Positions 54,558 through 62,710 are shown, counted from the first letter of the stretch. The stretch is 64,000 nucleotides of DNA from Litorimonas sp051251645 (GCA_051251645.1 JBPOEY010000002.1:186001-250000), one strand, 5' to 3'. The notes: generated by a model not told the origin, from the sequence alone. A program made the numbers and translations.

Positions 54558-54950
54558 TTAGTGGGGCTGGGACAAGGACGTTATAATCGGACAATCCGGC
54601 GTCGTATTGCTGTGGCAAGCCGAGGAAATTTCCACGAGGCGGCGTTCCAATCGACGGAGATCAGCGATTTTTGCTTTGATCGTCTTTCGATGATGTGTCG
54701 TGATTGACAAAATTTCCTCACAATTAGGCGTATTATCTTCGACGCCCAAAAGACTGCGTATGTCATTTTGTGAAAACCCAAGCACACGACAGCGACTTAT
54801 AAAGATTAGTCTGCGCAGCGACGGCTCACCGTAGACCCGATGTCCGCTAGATTTGCGCTCTGCTTTAGGCATGAGATCGATACGTTCAAAATAGCGAATA
54901 GTCTCGACTTTGACACCCGTTTGTTGACTTAAATTCCCAATTGTCAGCAT
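54558..54950 (-). CDS. merR: MerR-family metal-responsive regulator
   Basis: A 130-residue activator/repressor. The winged helix is at the N-terminus (MLTIGNLSQQTGVKVETIRY, FERIDLMPKAERKSSGHRVYG). Three cysteines could bind metal: one in NTPNCEEIL, then one 35 residues later in SSACHSN, then one 8 residues further in TPDC. The first spacing equals that of the Tn501 MerR cysteines, the second is one shorter. It is divergent from merT, and the 19-bp dyad lies between. Hg(II) is the likely signal, other thiophilic metals are possible. Confidence 0.88.
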   Translation of the reverse strand: MLTIGNLSQQTGVKVETIRYFERIDLMPKAERKSSGHRVYGEPSLRRLIFISRCRVLGFSQNDIRSLLGVEDNTPNCEEILSITTHHRKTIKAKIADLRRLERRLVEISSACHSNTTPDCPIITSLSQPH

Positions 54951-54962
54951 GTTTATTTTCCC

Positions 54963-54993
54963 TTGAACCTATAGTCACTACAGGTGTTATCTC
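54963..54993 (+). promoter_or_regulatory. MerR-type promoter/operator for merT
   Basis: TTGAAC (-35) and TATCTC (-10) are 19 bases apart, the overlong spacing that MerR proteins correct. The spacer holds the near-perfect dyad ACCTATAGTCACTACAGGT, with 17 of 19 positions symmetrical. On the other strand TTGAGA and TATAGG, 16 apart, may be the merR promoter, overlapping the same dyad. Confidence 0.85.
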
Positions 54994-55000
54994 AAAATCT

Positions 55001-55348
55001 ATGCAGAATAACAAAAAAAATCGAAGCGGCCTTCTCGCAACAGGAGGGACAGTTTCAGGCGTGTTTGCTGTGATCGGGGCCTCGTGCTGCATTCTACCAA
55101 TCATTCTCGTGAACTTAGGTCTCAGCAGCGCACTGGTCAGTCACCTCGGTGTCGTTGCCCAGCTGCGGCCTTGGTTCATGGGCCTAACACTTCTTCTCGT
55201 CGCAGGAGGGTTCTTTTTTGCATTTCGCGGCGCGCAAAGGCCGTCTCGCAAAACAATCGGGGGGCTCATCTTTGCGACGGCTCTGGCCGTCGGCGCAATT
55301 ATTTTACCCTATTATGAAGGGGACATTCAAAGATGGCTGAACCTGTAG
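55001..55348 (+). CDS. merT: MerT-like mercuric ion transporter
   Basis: A 115-residue membrane protein with three helices. Helix 1 carries the vicinal cysteines, VIGASCCILPIILVNLG (about residues 26-42), that take up Hg(II) in MerT. The C-terminal helix ends PYYEGDIQRW. The second cysteine pair of classical MerT is absent, which matches the shorter alphaproteobacterial forms. The start follows the promoter by 8 bases. It overlaps the GDCCVxC gene by 16 bases. merP and merA are not in the window. Confidence 0.87.
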   Translation: MQNNKKNRSGLLATGGTVSGVFAVIGASCCILPIILVNLGLSSALVSHLGVVAQLRPWFMGLTLLLVAGGFFFAFRGAQRPSRKTIGGLIFATALAVGAIILPYYEGDIQRWLNL

Positions 55349-55557
55349 CGACGTTTATTCCAGAATCCAGTTTGACCTGTCCTGATTGCGGCCATGTTTC
55401 GACGGACATCATGCCGACCAATGCCTGTCAATATTTCTATGACTGTAAAGGCTGTGGGGCTGTCCTCAAACCGCTGTCCGGCGATTGCTGCGTTTATTGT
55501 TCTTTCGGAGACGTCAAATGCCCGCCGATCCAAGCGGGTAATGCCTGCTGCGCTTGA
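55333..55557 (+). CDS. GDCCVxC-domain protein
   Basis: A 74-residue small protein with nine cysteines. The name motif is GDCCVYCSFGDVKCPP. Another pair (LTCPDCGH) and DCKGCGAVLK suggest a zinc-ribbon or metal-thiolate fold. Some relatives are annotated as selenoproteins. Here both codons in the motif are TGC, so no selenocysteine is used. It overlaps merT and ends before a terminator. I infer a mercury-binding role by context. The activity of this family is not established. Confidence 0.8.
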   Translation: MAEPVATFIPESSLTCPDCGHVSTDIMPTNACQYFYDCKGCGAVLKPLSGDCCVYCSFGDVKCPPIQAGNACCA

Positions 55558-55642
55558 GGTTTGATCGCAAAGACCCGCGATAGAGTTGACAAGCGCGCTG
55601 TCGCGCACTCGCCTATGGCGTATAACAAAGACACCACGACTG

Positions 55643-55670
55643 CCACTCCCTACGGTCGGAGCGGGTTTTT
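55643..55670 (+). terminator. Terminator of the merT-GDCCVxC operon
   Basis: On the plus strand CCACTCC pairs with GGAGCGG (one G-T) around CTACGGTC, and GTTTTT follows. It ends 2 bases before the infC stop on the other strand, so it keeps mer transcription out of infC. Confidence 0.75.
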
Positions 55671-55672
55671 CG

Positions 55673-56212
55673 TTATCTTGGCGCCATCACCATAACCATC
55701 AACCGACCTTCGGTTTTTGGCGCAAATTCGACTTTGGCGATTTCATTGAAATCATCACGGACGCGACCCAGCAGGTTCGTGCCCCGGTCCATATGCGCCA
55801 TTTCACGACCGCGGAAGCGGACGGTGACTTTAACTTTATCGCCGCGTTCAAAAAATTCCGTCATCTTCTTCGTTTTGACCATATAGTCATGCGTATCGAT
55901 GTTCGGACGCATCTTGATCTCTTTCAGAGACGAGGTGCGTTGGCTTTTACGATTGGCGGCTTTTTTCTTCTGCGCTTCAAAGCGCATCTTGCCGTAATCC
56001 AGCACTTTGCAGACAGGCGTTTCGCCTGGAGCCACTTCGACAAGGTCCAGACCCGCACGCTGTGCAGCAGCAAGCGCGTCGGCGAGCGGCACAATGCCCC
56101 TCTTCTCGCCATCTTCTGTAATCAGAAGAACGTTTTCGGATGTGATTTCGCGGTTAGTACGCGGGCCTTTTGGCTTCTTGGCCGGCTGGGCGGCATGGGG
56201 ACGTCTGGCGAT
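55673..56212 (-). CDS. infC: Translation initiation factor IF-3, AUC start
   Basis: A 179-residue protein. No ATG or GTG starts the conserved N-terminus. AGGAGA lies 8 bases before ATC at 56212, from which the frame reads (M)ARRPHAAQPAKKPKGPRTNR, the standard beginning. An earlier ATC is only 2 bases from the ribosome-binding site and is rejected. AUC, AUU or AUA starts of infC let IF-3 limit its own synthesis. A GTG at codon 41 could give a shorter form. The C-terminal domain has KVKVTVRFRGREMAH. rpmI does not follow it directly, as it usually does. Confidence 0.93.
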   Translation of the reverse strand: MARRPHAAQPAKKPKGPRTNREITSENVLLITEDGEKRGIVPLADALAAAQRAGLDLVEVAPGETPVCKVLDYGKMRFEAQKKKAANRKSQRTSSLKEIKMRPNIDTHDYMVKTKKMTEFFERGDKVKVTVRFRGREMAHMDRGTNLLGRVRDDFNEIAKVEFAPKTEGRLMVMVMAPR

Positions 56213-56353
56213 GGTGATTCTCTCCTGAGTGGCGATCGCGCGATCATTAGTTTTGCGGGTTTTCCCGCGTCATTGCTAAACATGGCCGTGATAGCCGTGA
56301 TTTTCAAGCGCATTCAGGCGCTAAAAGTTCCGTTTTTAGGGTGTTTTCATCGC

Positions 56354-57478
56354 TTAAGGTCGTTCAATCGCCTCACGATAGACCGCCAAGGTCGCCGCTT
56401 GTAGCGCTTGCTTGGAAAAACGGTCCGCAATTCGGGTGCGGGCCGCCTGCGCATCATAGGTCCCCGGCACGCCTAATAAGGCCCGCGCGAGCGCATTGGC
56501 GTCGCCGGGTTCGACCAAAGCACCAAAGACGCCGTCTTCGACCACATCGACTGCGCCGCCATGGTTCGCGGCCACAACCCAGCGGCCCATGGCTTGGGCT
56601 TCGGCGGCTGTGCGCCCGAAGGCTTCGGGGTCTGTTGACGGTGTCGTCACCCGGTCCGACGCCATAAAAGCGGCAGGCATATCCACCTCATGTCCGGGAA
56701 GGCGCAACCGCCCCGCGACACCGAGTGTCTCCGCCAGCGCGCGCAGCTCAGCCACATAAGCATCGCGACCTTGTGGATCACCCACGCAGACGAGCACCGT
56801 ATCTTCCGGCAAACGCGACAAGGCGCGGATCGCGACCGCATGGCCTTTCCAGCGTGTTAGTCGCGCCGGCAGCAGGATCACCCGGTCATCCGGATTAATA
56901 TGCCACTTTTTCCAGACCGCTTCGATCCGACCTGGCAAGACCGCTTTAGGATCGAACAAGGCCATATCGACCCCGCGCGGAATCACCCGAATGCGGTCAT
57001 CCGGCGTGTTATGCGTGGTTTTGATATGATCCGCCGTGAAACGCGAATTGGCGATCACGAGGTCGCCGCGCGCCATAATCGAATTATAGCGCCGCTTGCC
57101 CAGGAAGCCCTCATTATAGATACCGTGATAGGTCGTCACAAAGGGCACGCCTTCGGCCATGGCTGCGCGCCACGCGGCCCACGCGGGCGCCCGCGAGCGA
57201 GCATGGACCACATCAATTTTATTCATCACGATTAATTTGCGAATCGCCGCAACGCGCCACGGATAGGTGAGCAAGCGCTTTGAACCGACCTTGGCCGTGA
57301 AATGGGTCGCACCTATTTTGGTCAGTTTATGCACCAACCGTCCGCCGCCACTGACGACAAAGGCCCCATTGCCAGACGCGATCAACGCGTCTGCGACCTC
57401 AATTGTTGTGCGTTCCACGCCCCCCGCATCCAACTCTGGCAAGACCTGCAGGACATTGTATGAATGATTGTTCGACAC
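56354..57478 (-). CDS. Glycosyltransferase, GT4 family
   Basis: A 374-residue GT-B enzyme. The N-terminal domain has LQVLPELDAGGVERTTIEVA. The C-terminal domain has LLPARLTRWKGHAVAI and the donor-binding Glu segment TDPEAFGRTAAEAQAMG (about residue 285). It probably adds a sugar to a lipid or surface glycan. The acceptor is unknown. It is divergent from the alpha/beta hydrolase, with about 14 bases between the start codons. Confidence 0.9.
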   Translation of the reverse strand: MSNNHSYNVLQVLPELDAGGVERTTIEVADALIASGNGAFVVSGGGRLVHKLTKIGATHFTAKVGSKRLLTYPWRVAAIRKLIVMNKIDVVHARSRAPAWAAWRAAMAEGVPFVTTYHGIYNEGFLGKRRYNSIMARGDLVIANSRFTADHIKTTHNTPDDRIRVIPRGVDMALFDPKAVLPGRIEAVWKKWHINPDDRVILLPARLTRWKGHAVAIRALSRLPEDTVLVCVGDPQGRDAYVAELRALAETLGVAGRLRLPGHEVDMPAAFMASDRVTTPSTDPEAFGRTAAEAQAMGRWVVAANHGGAVDVVEDGVFGALVEPGDANALARALLGVPGTYDAQAARTRIADRFSKQALQAATLAVYREAIERP

Positions 57479-57492
57479 ATAAGGGCCGTAGC

Positions 57493-58236
57493 ATGGACGC
57501 GCAGCACATCAAGCATTTGGGAACAGACCTCGCCTACCATCGGGTGGCGGGGCACGGACCGATGATCATATGGTGCGGCGGCCTTAAATCCGACATGGAC
57601 GGCAGCAAAGCCGTCTTCCTCGCCGACAAATGCAAAGCCGCGGGACAAGCCTTCATCCGATTCGATTATTTCGGCCACGGGATCAGCGAGGGTGAGTTTA
57701 CCGACGGCACGATCTCGCGCTGGGCGTCGGATGTGACGGCCATGATCGACCGTTTTGGCACCGGCGGAACCGTGCTCATTGGATCGTCAATGGGCGGGTG
57801 GGCGTCTCTGCTTGCAGCACAAGCTCGGCCTGACGCGGTCAAAGGCCTTGTGCTCATCAATCCGGCCCCAGATTTTACCGAAAAAATGGTCTGGGCCGGA
57901 TGGGATGATCACAAGCGCCAAATGCTCGTCGAGGACGGGATCGTTTACGAGCCGTCCGACTATGACGAACCTTATGCCTATTCGCGCGCCCTGATCGAAG
58001 ATGGCCGCGCGCAGCAAATTTTGGACGGCCCGATTGCGTTTGATGGTCCCGTCGAAATTTTGCAGGGCGCCGACGATCCCGTTGTCCCGCTGGACCATTC
58101 CCGCCTCATCATAGACGCGGTCACAAGTGACCGCGTAGGCTATACATTGGTTAAAGGGGGCGATCACTCCCTCTCACGACCGCAAGACTTAAGCCGCCTC
58201 TGGACCACTTTGGGCACTGTGGTGACGCAACTGTGA
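57493..58236 (+). CDS. Alpha/beta hydrolase
   Basis: A 247-residue serine hydrolase from MDAQHIKHLGTDLAYH. The nucleophile elbow is IGSSMGGW (about residue 98). The acid is probably the Asp in QGADDPVVPLDH, and the base His is in KGGDHSLSRP. There is no signal peptide. A YqiA/peptidase S9-type esterase or thioesterase is likely. The substrate is unknown. An earlier ATG exists, but it overlaps the glycosyltransferase start. Confidence 0.88.
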   Translation: MDAQHIKHLGTDLAYHRVAGHGPMIIWCGGLKSDMDGSKAVFLADKCKAAGQAFIRFDYFGHGISEGEFTDGTISRWASDVTAMIDRFGTGGTVLIGSSMGGWASLLAAQARPDAVKGLVLINPAPDFTEKMVWAGWDDHKRQMLVEDGIVYEPSDYDEPYAYSRALIEDGRAQQILDGPIAFDGPVEILQGADDPVVPLDHSRLIIDAVTSDRVGYTLVKGGDHSLSRPQDLSRLWTTLGTVVTQL

Positions 58237-58301
58237 CACGCCTGTGATCAAACGAGAAGCAAAGACGACCTATGGAGCACTCAACATCTACGGAGACTCC
58301 G

Positions 58302-58799
58302 ATGAAAAACGCCTTGATCCTCCCTGCTGCTCTTATCAGCACAGCCTTGATATTAAGTGCCTGCTCGAACGCGTCTGACACAACCGAGGTTGGGACGTCT
58401 AAAGTTGTGCAAGTGGCTGACGCCCCCGTGGCAATGGACGTGGCGACAGACGCCATAACAATGAACGCTAAAACGAAAGCTGTGCTCGTCTATGCCGACT
58501 GGTGTAGCAGCTGCAAAATCCTCGACCCGAAGATTAAAGCCGTCCAAGCGATGGGCCCCATGCCGGGCGTCGAATTTGTGACCCTCGATTATACGGACAA
58601 AAATCCAGATAATTTCTACGCTCAAGCGGCCGCCGCGGGTGTTGAAGACGCTGTGCGCACAGAATTGGACGGCACAATTAAGACGGGCTGGCTCTTGCTG
58701 GTGGACGTGGATGACGCGCGCGTTCTCTCCAAAGTGACGAAGGCCGATGACGCGGCGCAGATCACCGCAAAAATCAAAGCCGCGCTTGCCGCCTCTTAA
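58302..58799 (+). CDS. Thioredoxin-fold lipoprotein
   Basis: A 165-residue envelope protein. The start MKNALILPAALISTALILSA leads to a lipobox LSACSN. The redox motif is YADWCSSCKILDPKI (about residue 65). The fold is thioredoxin-like, but the later cis-Pro segment is not clear, so it may be a specialised reductant or metallochaperone. GGAG lies 8 bases upstream. It is followed by prmC about 60 bases on. Confidence 0.85.
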   Translation: MKNALILPAALISTALILSACSNASDTTEVGTSKVVQVADAPVAMDVATDAITMNAKTKAVLVYADWCSSCKILDPKIKAVQAMGPMPGVEFVTLDYTDKNPDNFYAQAAAAGVEDAVRTELDGTIKTGWLLLVDVDDARVLSKVTKADDAAQITAKIKAALAAS

Positions 58800-58856
58800 G
58801 TTGGCTGCCTCATAAATTGATTGCCTGTTCGTTTGCGGGCGCCGCAAACTCTCTTT

Positions 58857-59759
58857 ATGGCGCGGGCTATGTCCGCGCCTCGCCGTCCCACCTCACCCCA
58901 TCTGAGCCCTTATGCGGGCCTGACTGTCCGCGTGGCCAAACGCACCATGGCCCAGCAATTCGATGAGGCTGGCGTCCCTTTTGCAGATGAAGACGCGCTT
59001 GACCTGATACTCGGCCTGACGGGCCTCACCCACACCGACTATGTGATGACCGGCACCGATGTCCTGAGCCCCTCGCAATCCGAGGCGATCAGCGCCGCGA
59101 CCGCGCAACGCTTAGACGGCACGCCCGTGGACCGTATTTTAGGCTGGCGCGAGTTTTACGGTCGTCGCTTTGCGATTGATAATGTCCTGTCGCCGCGCGG
59201 CGATACGGAAGTCTTGCTCCTCGCCGCGCTCACAGCGATCCAAGACATCGCCGCCCCGAGCCTGATTGACCTTGGCACAGGGTCCGGCGCGCTGGCCGTG
59301 TCCTTGCTCTGCGACCGTCCTGACGCAACAGCCCTGGCCACGGACTGCGATACGGACGCACTCAGGACGGCCCGCAATAATGCCGCCGCCCATAACGTGA
59401 CGGATCGTTTGACCCTGTTACAGTCCGACTGGTTTAACGCTGTCCCGACGACGCCCGTCGACGCGGTGCTGAGCAACCCGCCCTATATTACGACCCGCGC
59501 GATGGCAGCACTTGACCGCGAGGTCAGCGCGCATGACCCTGACGGCGCGCTGCATGGCGGGACCGACGGGCTTAACCCGTATCGTACGATCATTCCCGGC
59601 GCGCGCGCGTTTTTGCGCCCCGAAGGCTGGCTCGGTGTTGAGATCGGCTTTGATCAAGGTAAGGCGGTGAGCGACCTGTTTCGGACATCCGGCTACCGCA
59701 ATATTCGCCTTATTCCCGACCCGGCGGGGCTAGACCGCGCCGTTTGCGGAAATGTTTGA
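58857..59759 (+). CDS. prmC: Release-factor glutamine methyltransferase
   Basis: Methylates the Gln of the GGQ motif in RF1 and RF2. It has 300 residues from the ATG at 58857. An ATG four codons later is also possible. The SAM-binding motif is IDLGTGSGALAVSLL (about residue 139), and NPPYITTR (about 213) is the target-Gln-binding motif. The DUF4167 gene follows, the common order in alphaproteobacteria. prfA, which normally stands just upstream, is about 45 kb away. Confidence 0.94.
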   Translation: MARAMSAPRRPTSPHLSPYAGLTVRVAKRTMAQQFDEAGVPFADEDALDLILGLTGLTHTDYVMTGTDVLSPSQSEAISAATAQRLDGTPVDRILGWREFYGRRFAIDNVLSPRGDTEVLLLAALTAIQDIAAPSLIDLGTGSGALAVSLLCDRPDATALATDCDTDALRTARNNAAAHNVTDRLTLLQSDWFNAVPTTPVDAVLSNPPYITTRAMAALDREVSAHDPDGALHGGTDGLNPYRTIIPGARAFLRPEGWLGVEIGFDQGKAVSDLFRTSGYRNIRLIPDPAGLDRAVCGNV

Positions 59760-59979
59760 GCCGTAAACGTAACTTCAATTGGAGATAAACTCCAAAGCGG
59801 CTGAAAAACTGCTTTGACATCAACGGACCGGGTGTTAGGCGTTACATGTCGACACGGTCGGATATCCGCTGGGCACTTTGCTCCGGACCCCCAACTTAAA
59901 CGTCGACCCAACCACCCACGGATGGACTGAGCGCGGCAATTCGCGCCCCTTGTCGTCCCTAGCGTGTTCAGGAAATCCC

Positions 59980-60663
59980 ATGAAGCGTCAACGCGGCCGT
60001 AATCGCAATACCGGCAATAACAATAATAACAACAACCGGAATAATTCCAATCGCTCGATGGAATCCAATGGTCCGGATGTGAAAGTTCGCGGCAATGTGT
60101 CGACGATCTATGAAAAATATACGCAACTCGCCAGTGACGCCAAATTGGCAGGCAATCGGGTCAAGGCCGAAAGCCTGCGCCAACATGGGGAACATTATCT
60201 CCGCCTGATGAACGAGCAAGAAGCCGCCCGTGAAGCCGAACGGGCTGAACGCGAAGCCCGCGATGCCAAACGCAATGAGCGGAATGATCGCAACGACCGT
60301 AACGATAATAATTCCAACCAGAATAATCAGCGCAACGAAAACCAAAATTCGCGCAGCGAGAACAATAACACCCGCAGCGAGACGAATGACAGCGAGCCCC
60401 GTCGTCAGCCGCGTACGCGCCGCCCGCGCCGAGATGACGAGACATCTGAGCAACCCAGTGCGCCTCGTGAGGAAGCCCCTGCGGAGACTCCCGTTACAGT
60501 TGCTGTCGAAGAAAAGCCGAAGCGCCGCACCCGTAAAGCCGTTGAGAAGCCGGCGGATACATCAGTCGACGCGCTCACAGCCGATGCTGACGAGAAACCA
60601 AAACGCCGCCGTCGCGCGCCAGCCCGCCCGAAAGACACAGGCAGCGTTGAAGCTGCGGAGTAG
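59980..60663 (+). CDS. DUF4167 protein, Asn-rich and low complexity
   Basis: A 227-residue protein. The N-terminus is RGRNRNTG followed by a run of Asn. The conserved part is SNGPDVKVRGNVSTIYEKY, KLAGNRVKAESLRQHGEHYL at about residues 30-75. The rest is disordered, with Arg, Glu and Asn repeats, then KPKRRTRKAVEKP and KPKRRRRAPARPK. The family is specific to alphaproteobacteria, often after prmC, and of unknown role. An RNA- or ribosome-linked job is plausible from the basic tail. Confidence 0.88.
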   Translation: MKRQRGRNRNTGNNNNNNNRNNSNRSMESNGPDVKVRGNVSTIYEKYTQLASDAKLAGNRVKAESLRQHGEHYLRLMNEQEAAREAERAEREARDAKRNERNDRNDRNDNNSNQNNQRNENQNSRSENNNTRSETNDSEPRRQPRTRRPRRDDETSEQPSAPREEAPAETPVTVAVEEKPKRRTRKAVEKPADTSVDALTADADEKPKRRRRAPARPKDTGSVEAAE

Positions 60664-61265
60664 CTGTAAAGCTCTGGCAAAATATAATCCGCGCGTCGCT
60701 CATTCTGAGCGGCACACTCTTGGCGATTAATTGCGCGCTCTGCTTTTGGACGTTCATGGAAGTCGACTCGCTCTATAGCGATATGGCTGACCGAAACGGA
60801 TTTGGCGGTAATCCGAGTTACCGACAGATACTTCTGGAATCATATGACGGCAATAGAGACAACGAAGAGCTGATTTATATTGAGCAAAGCCTGTCTGGCC
60901 AACTCAGGTATTTTTCTGACTTTCTCGATTCTGAGAAAGATGAAGAGAATTAATTGCGCGAGAAGATTTGGCAGCTCGCCGAACTTGATGACTATCCCCA
61001 CTTCGACGTCAGAACCTCCAAAGAGCGCCTTGAAACACTCTACACGCCTGAAACGCTCGCCGCGCTAGATCCTCTTCTTATTCAACTCAGCAATCATATC
61101 GGTCGCAAGGTTTGAGAACGATACTTTCGTTTGCGGGAGACGGGACTATATTTATCTCTATTTCTATCATTCCTCGCCATGTCCCTCGGCGTCACCATGA
61201 TTAGTTTTGAAGCGATACGCCGTAAAACGGCCCGTGCGTTGACGGAATCGTCCCTATCTTCCTGA
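60651..61265 (+). pseudogene. Two-helix membrane protein gene with two in-frame stops
   Basis: One frame stays coding-like across a TAA (60951) and a TGA (61113). The first part has a membrane helix (IIRASLILSGTLLAINCALC) and a soluble region (YRQILLESYDGNRDNEELIY). After TAA it goes on LREKIWQLAELDDYPHFDVR. After TGA it gives a second helix (LYLSLFLSFLAMSLGVTMIS) and FEAIRRKTARAL. No ATG starts the first part, only CTG or TTG. It looks like a decayed gene for a two-helix, periplasmic-loop protein. The different stop codons argue against recoding. Confidence 0.6.
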
Positions 61266-61317
61266 ACCATTGCAAGGATCGCTTCCCCTTCCCGCCCCGC
61301 CTCTGCTAGCAGGGCCC

Positions 61318-62658
61318 ATGTTATCCTTATTCGAAATTGCCGCCCTGCTCCTTGTCCTGTCGGCGGCGCTGTCTTGGATCAACCGGGCTTACCTGAAACT
61401 CCCGCACACGATTGGCCTGTTGGTTATGGCGCTGTTAGCGTCATTTCTGGTCATTGCGCTGCATGCGGTTATCCCCGGTCTGCAAGTCTATGAGACGCTG
61501 ACCGGCGCGATTGGTCAGATCAATTTCAACGAGACGCTGATGAAAGGCATGCTCGGCTTCTTGCTGTTCGCGGGCGCGCTGCATGTCGATTTTGCCAAGT
61601 TGAAAAGCGCGAAATGGTCAATTGGCCTGATGGCGACGTTTGGCGTCGTGCTCTCGACCTTTATCGTTGGCACAGGCTTCTGGTTGCTCGCGGGCCTGTT
61701 CAATGTTGAGCTGCCCTATATCTGGGCCTTGGTGTTTGGCGCCTTGATTAGCCCAACCGATCCAGTTGCTGTACTGTCGATCCTTAAAACTGTCAAAATG
61801 CCCAAATCGCTAGAAACGAAAATTGCGGGCGAGAGCCTGTTTAACGACGGTGTTGGCGTGGTCATCTTCACCCTGATCCTCGCTATCGCGACGGGCGGCG
61901 TCACGGCCCAAGCGATGCTGGACCAGACCTTACTGGCGGGTCCGATCATGGCGGCGACGCCCGCAGCAGGCGCGAACATCGGCGTGCTGGACGTGATCGA
62001 GCTGTTTATGGTCGACGCCGTCGGCGGCGCAGTCCTCGGCTTGATCGCCGGGTGGATCGGCTACCATATGATGGAGCGGATCGACGAAGCCGCGATTGAA
62101 ATCTTAATTAGTCTGGCGCTTGTCGCCGGCACCTATGCCATCGCACAGCGCATTGATATTCTCGGCCATCACCTGTCCGGTCCCATCGCTGTCGTCGTCG
62201 CGGGGCTGATGATCGGCAACCGCGGTGCGGCTTTCGCCATGAGCGACACGACGCGCACCGCCTTGTTCGGTTTTTGGGAGATGATCGACGAAATTCTCAA
62301 CTCTGTGCTATTTTTGTTGATCGGCTTGGAACTGCTTGTGCTCGGTCTGTCGCCGGAATTTGGCTTGATTACTCTCCTAGCCATACCGCTCGTCCTGACG
62401 GCCCGCCTGTGCGCCGTCTATGTGCCGATGAAGACGCTCGGAACCTTTAAGACCTTTACCCAAGGCGCAATCCCGGTGCTGACATGGGGCGGCGTACGCG
62501 GCGGCATCTCTGTCGCGCTGGCGCTGAGCTTGCCGGATAATGAGTATAAGCCGCTGATCCTGACCGCAACCTATGGCATCGTCATCTTCTCGATCATTGT
62601 GCAGGGGCTGACGATCAAAAAAGTCGTCGAAAAATATGTCGACCCAACATTATTATGA
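61318..62658 (+). CDS. Na+/H+ antiporter, CPA1 (NhaP) family
   Basis: A 446-residue membrane protein with about 12 helices. It exchanges cytoplasmic Na+ or K+ for protons. The ion-site motifs are ALISPTDPVAVLSI (about residue 140) and AGESLFNDGVGVVIFT (about 173), as in bacterial NhaP and NHE proteins. The start MLSLFEIAALL at 61318 is chosen for its membrane-ready N-terminus. It is directly followed by the candidate Zur box of the next locus, with no shared transcript evident. Confidence 0.93.
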   Translation: MLSLFEIAALLLVLSAALSWINRAYLKLPHTIGLLVMALLASFLVIALHAVIPGLQVYETLTGAIGQINFNETLMKGMLGFLLFAGALHVDFAKLKSAKWSIGLMATFGVVLSTFIVGTGFWLLAGLFNVELPYIWALVFGALISPTDPVAVLSILKTVKMPKSLETKIAGESLFNDGVGVVIFTLILAIATGGVTAQAMLDQTLLAGPIMAATPAAGANIGVLDVIELFMVDAVGGAVLGLIAGWIGYHMMERIDEAAIEILISLALVAGTYAIAQRIDILGHHLSGPIAVVVAGLMIGNRGAAFAMSDTTRTALFGFWEMIDEILNSVLFLLIGLELLVLGLSPEFGLITLLAIPLVLTARLCAVYVPMKTLGTFKTFTQGAIPVLTWGGVRGGISVALALSLPDNEYKPLILTATYGIVIFSIIVQGLTIKKVVEKYVDPTLL

Positions 62659-62687
62659 TTGTGAGCTTGCCCGCTTGATCCGTGTTT

Positions 62688-62710
62688 GAAATGTGATTAG
62701 GTAACGTTCT
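62688..62710 (+). promoter_or_regulatory. Zur-box candidate
   Basis: The element has the half site GAAATGT, then GAT, a short centre and TAACGTT. It matches about 16 of the 22 defined positions of the alphaproteobacterial Zur site, by hand count. It lies immediately before the first codon of the small His/Asp protein, where a repressor would block the promoter. Confidence 0.55.

Noticed and set aside
55333..55557. Selenocysteine in the GDCCVxC protein
   Set aside because: Both codons of the motif are TGC and no in-frame TGA occurs before the stop.
55586..55625. TTGACA and TATAAC as a promoter after the GDCCVxC gene
   Set aside because: The boxes are about 29 bases apart, too far for sigma-70 or a MerR-type promoter, and no gene follows on that strand.
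55586..56404. 272-codon open frame opposite infC
   Set aside because: It runs antisense to the conserved infC and has no recognisable domain. It also spans the mer terminator.
60010..60055. Microsatellite-like run of AAT/AAC triplets
   Set aside because: It encodes the Asn run of the DUF4167 protein and is a normal feature of that family.
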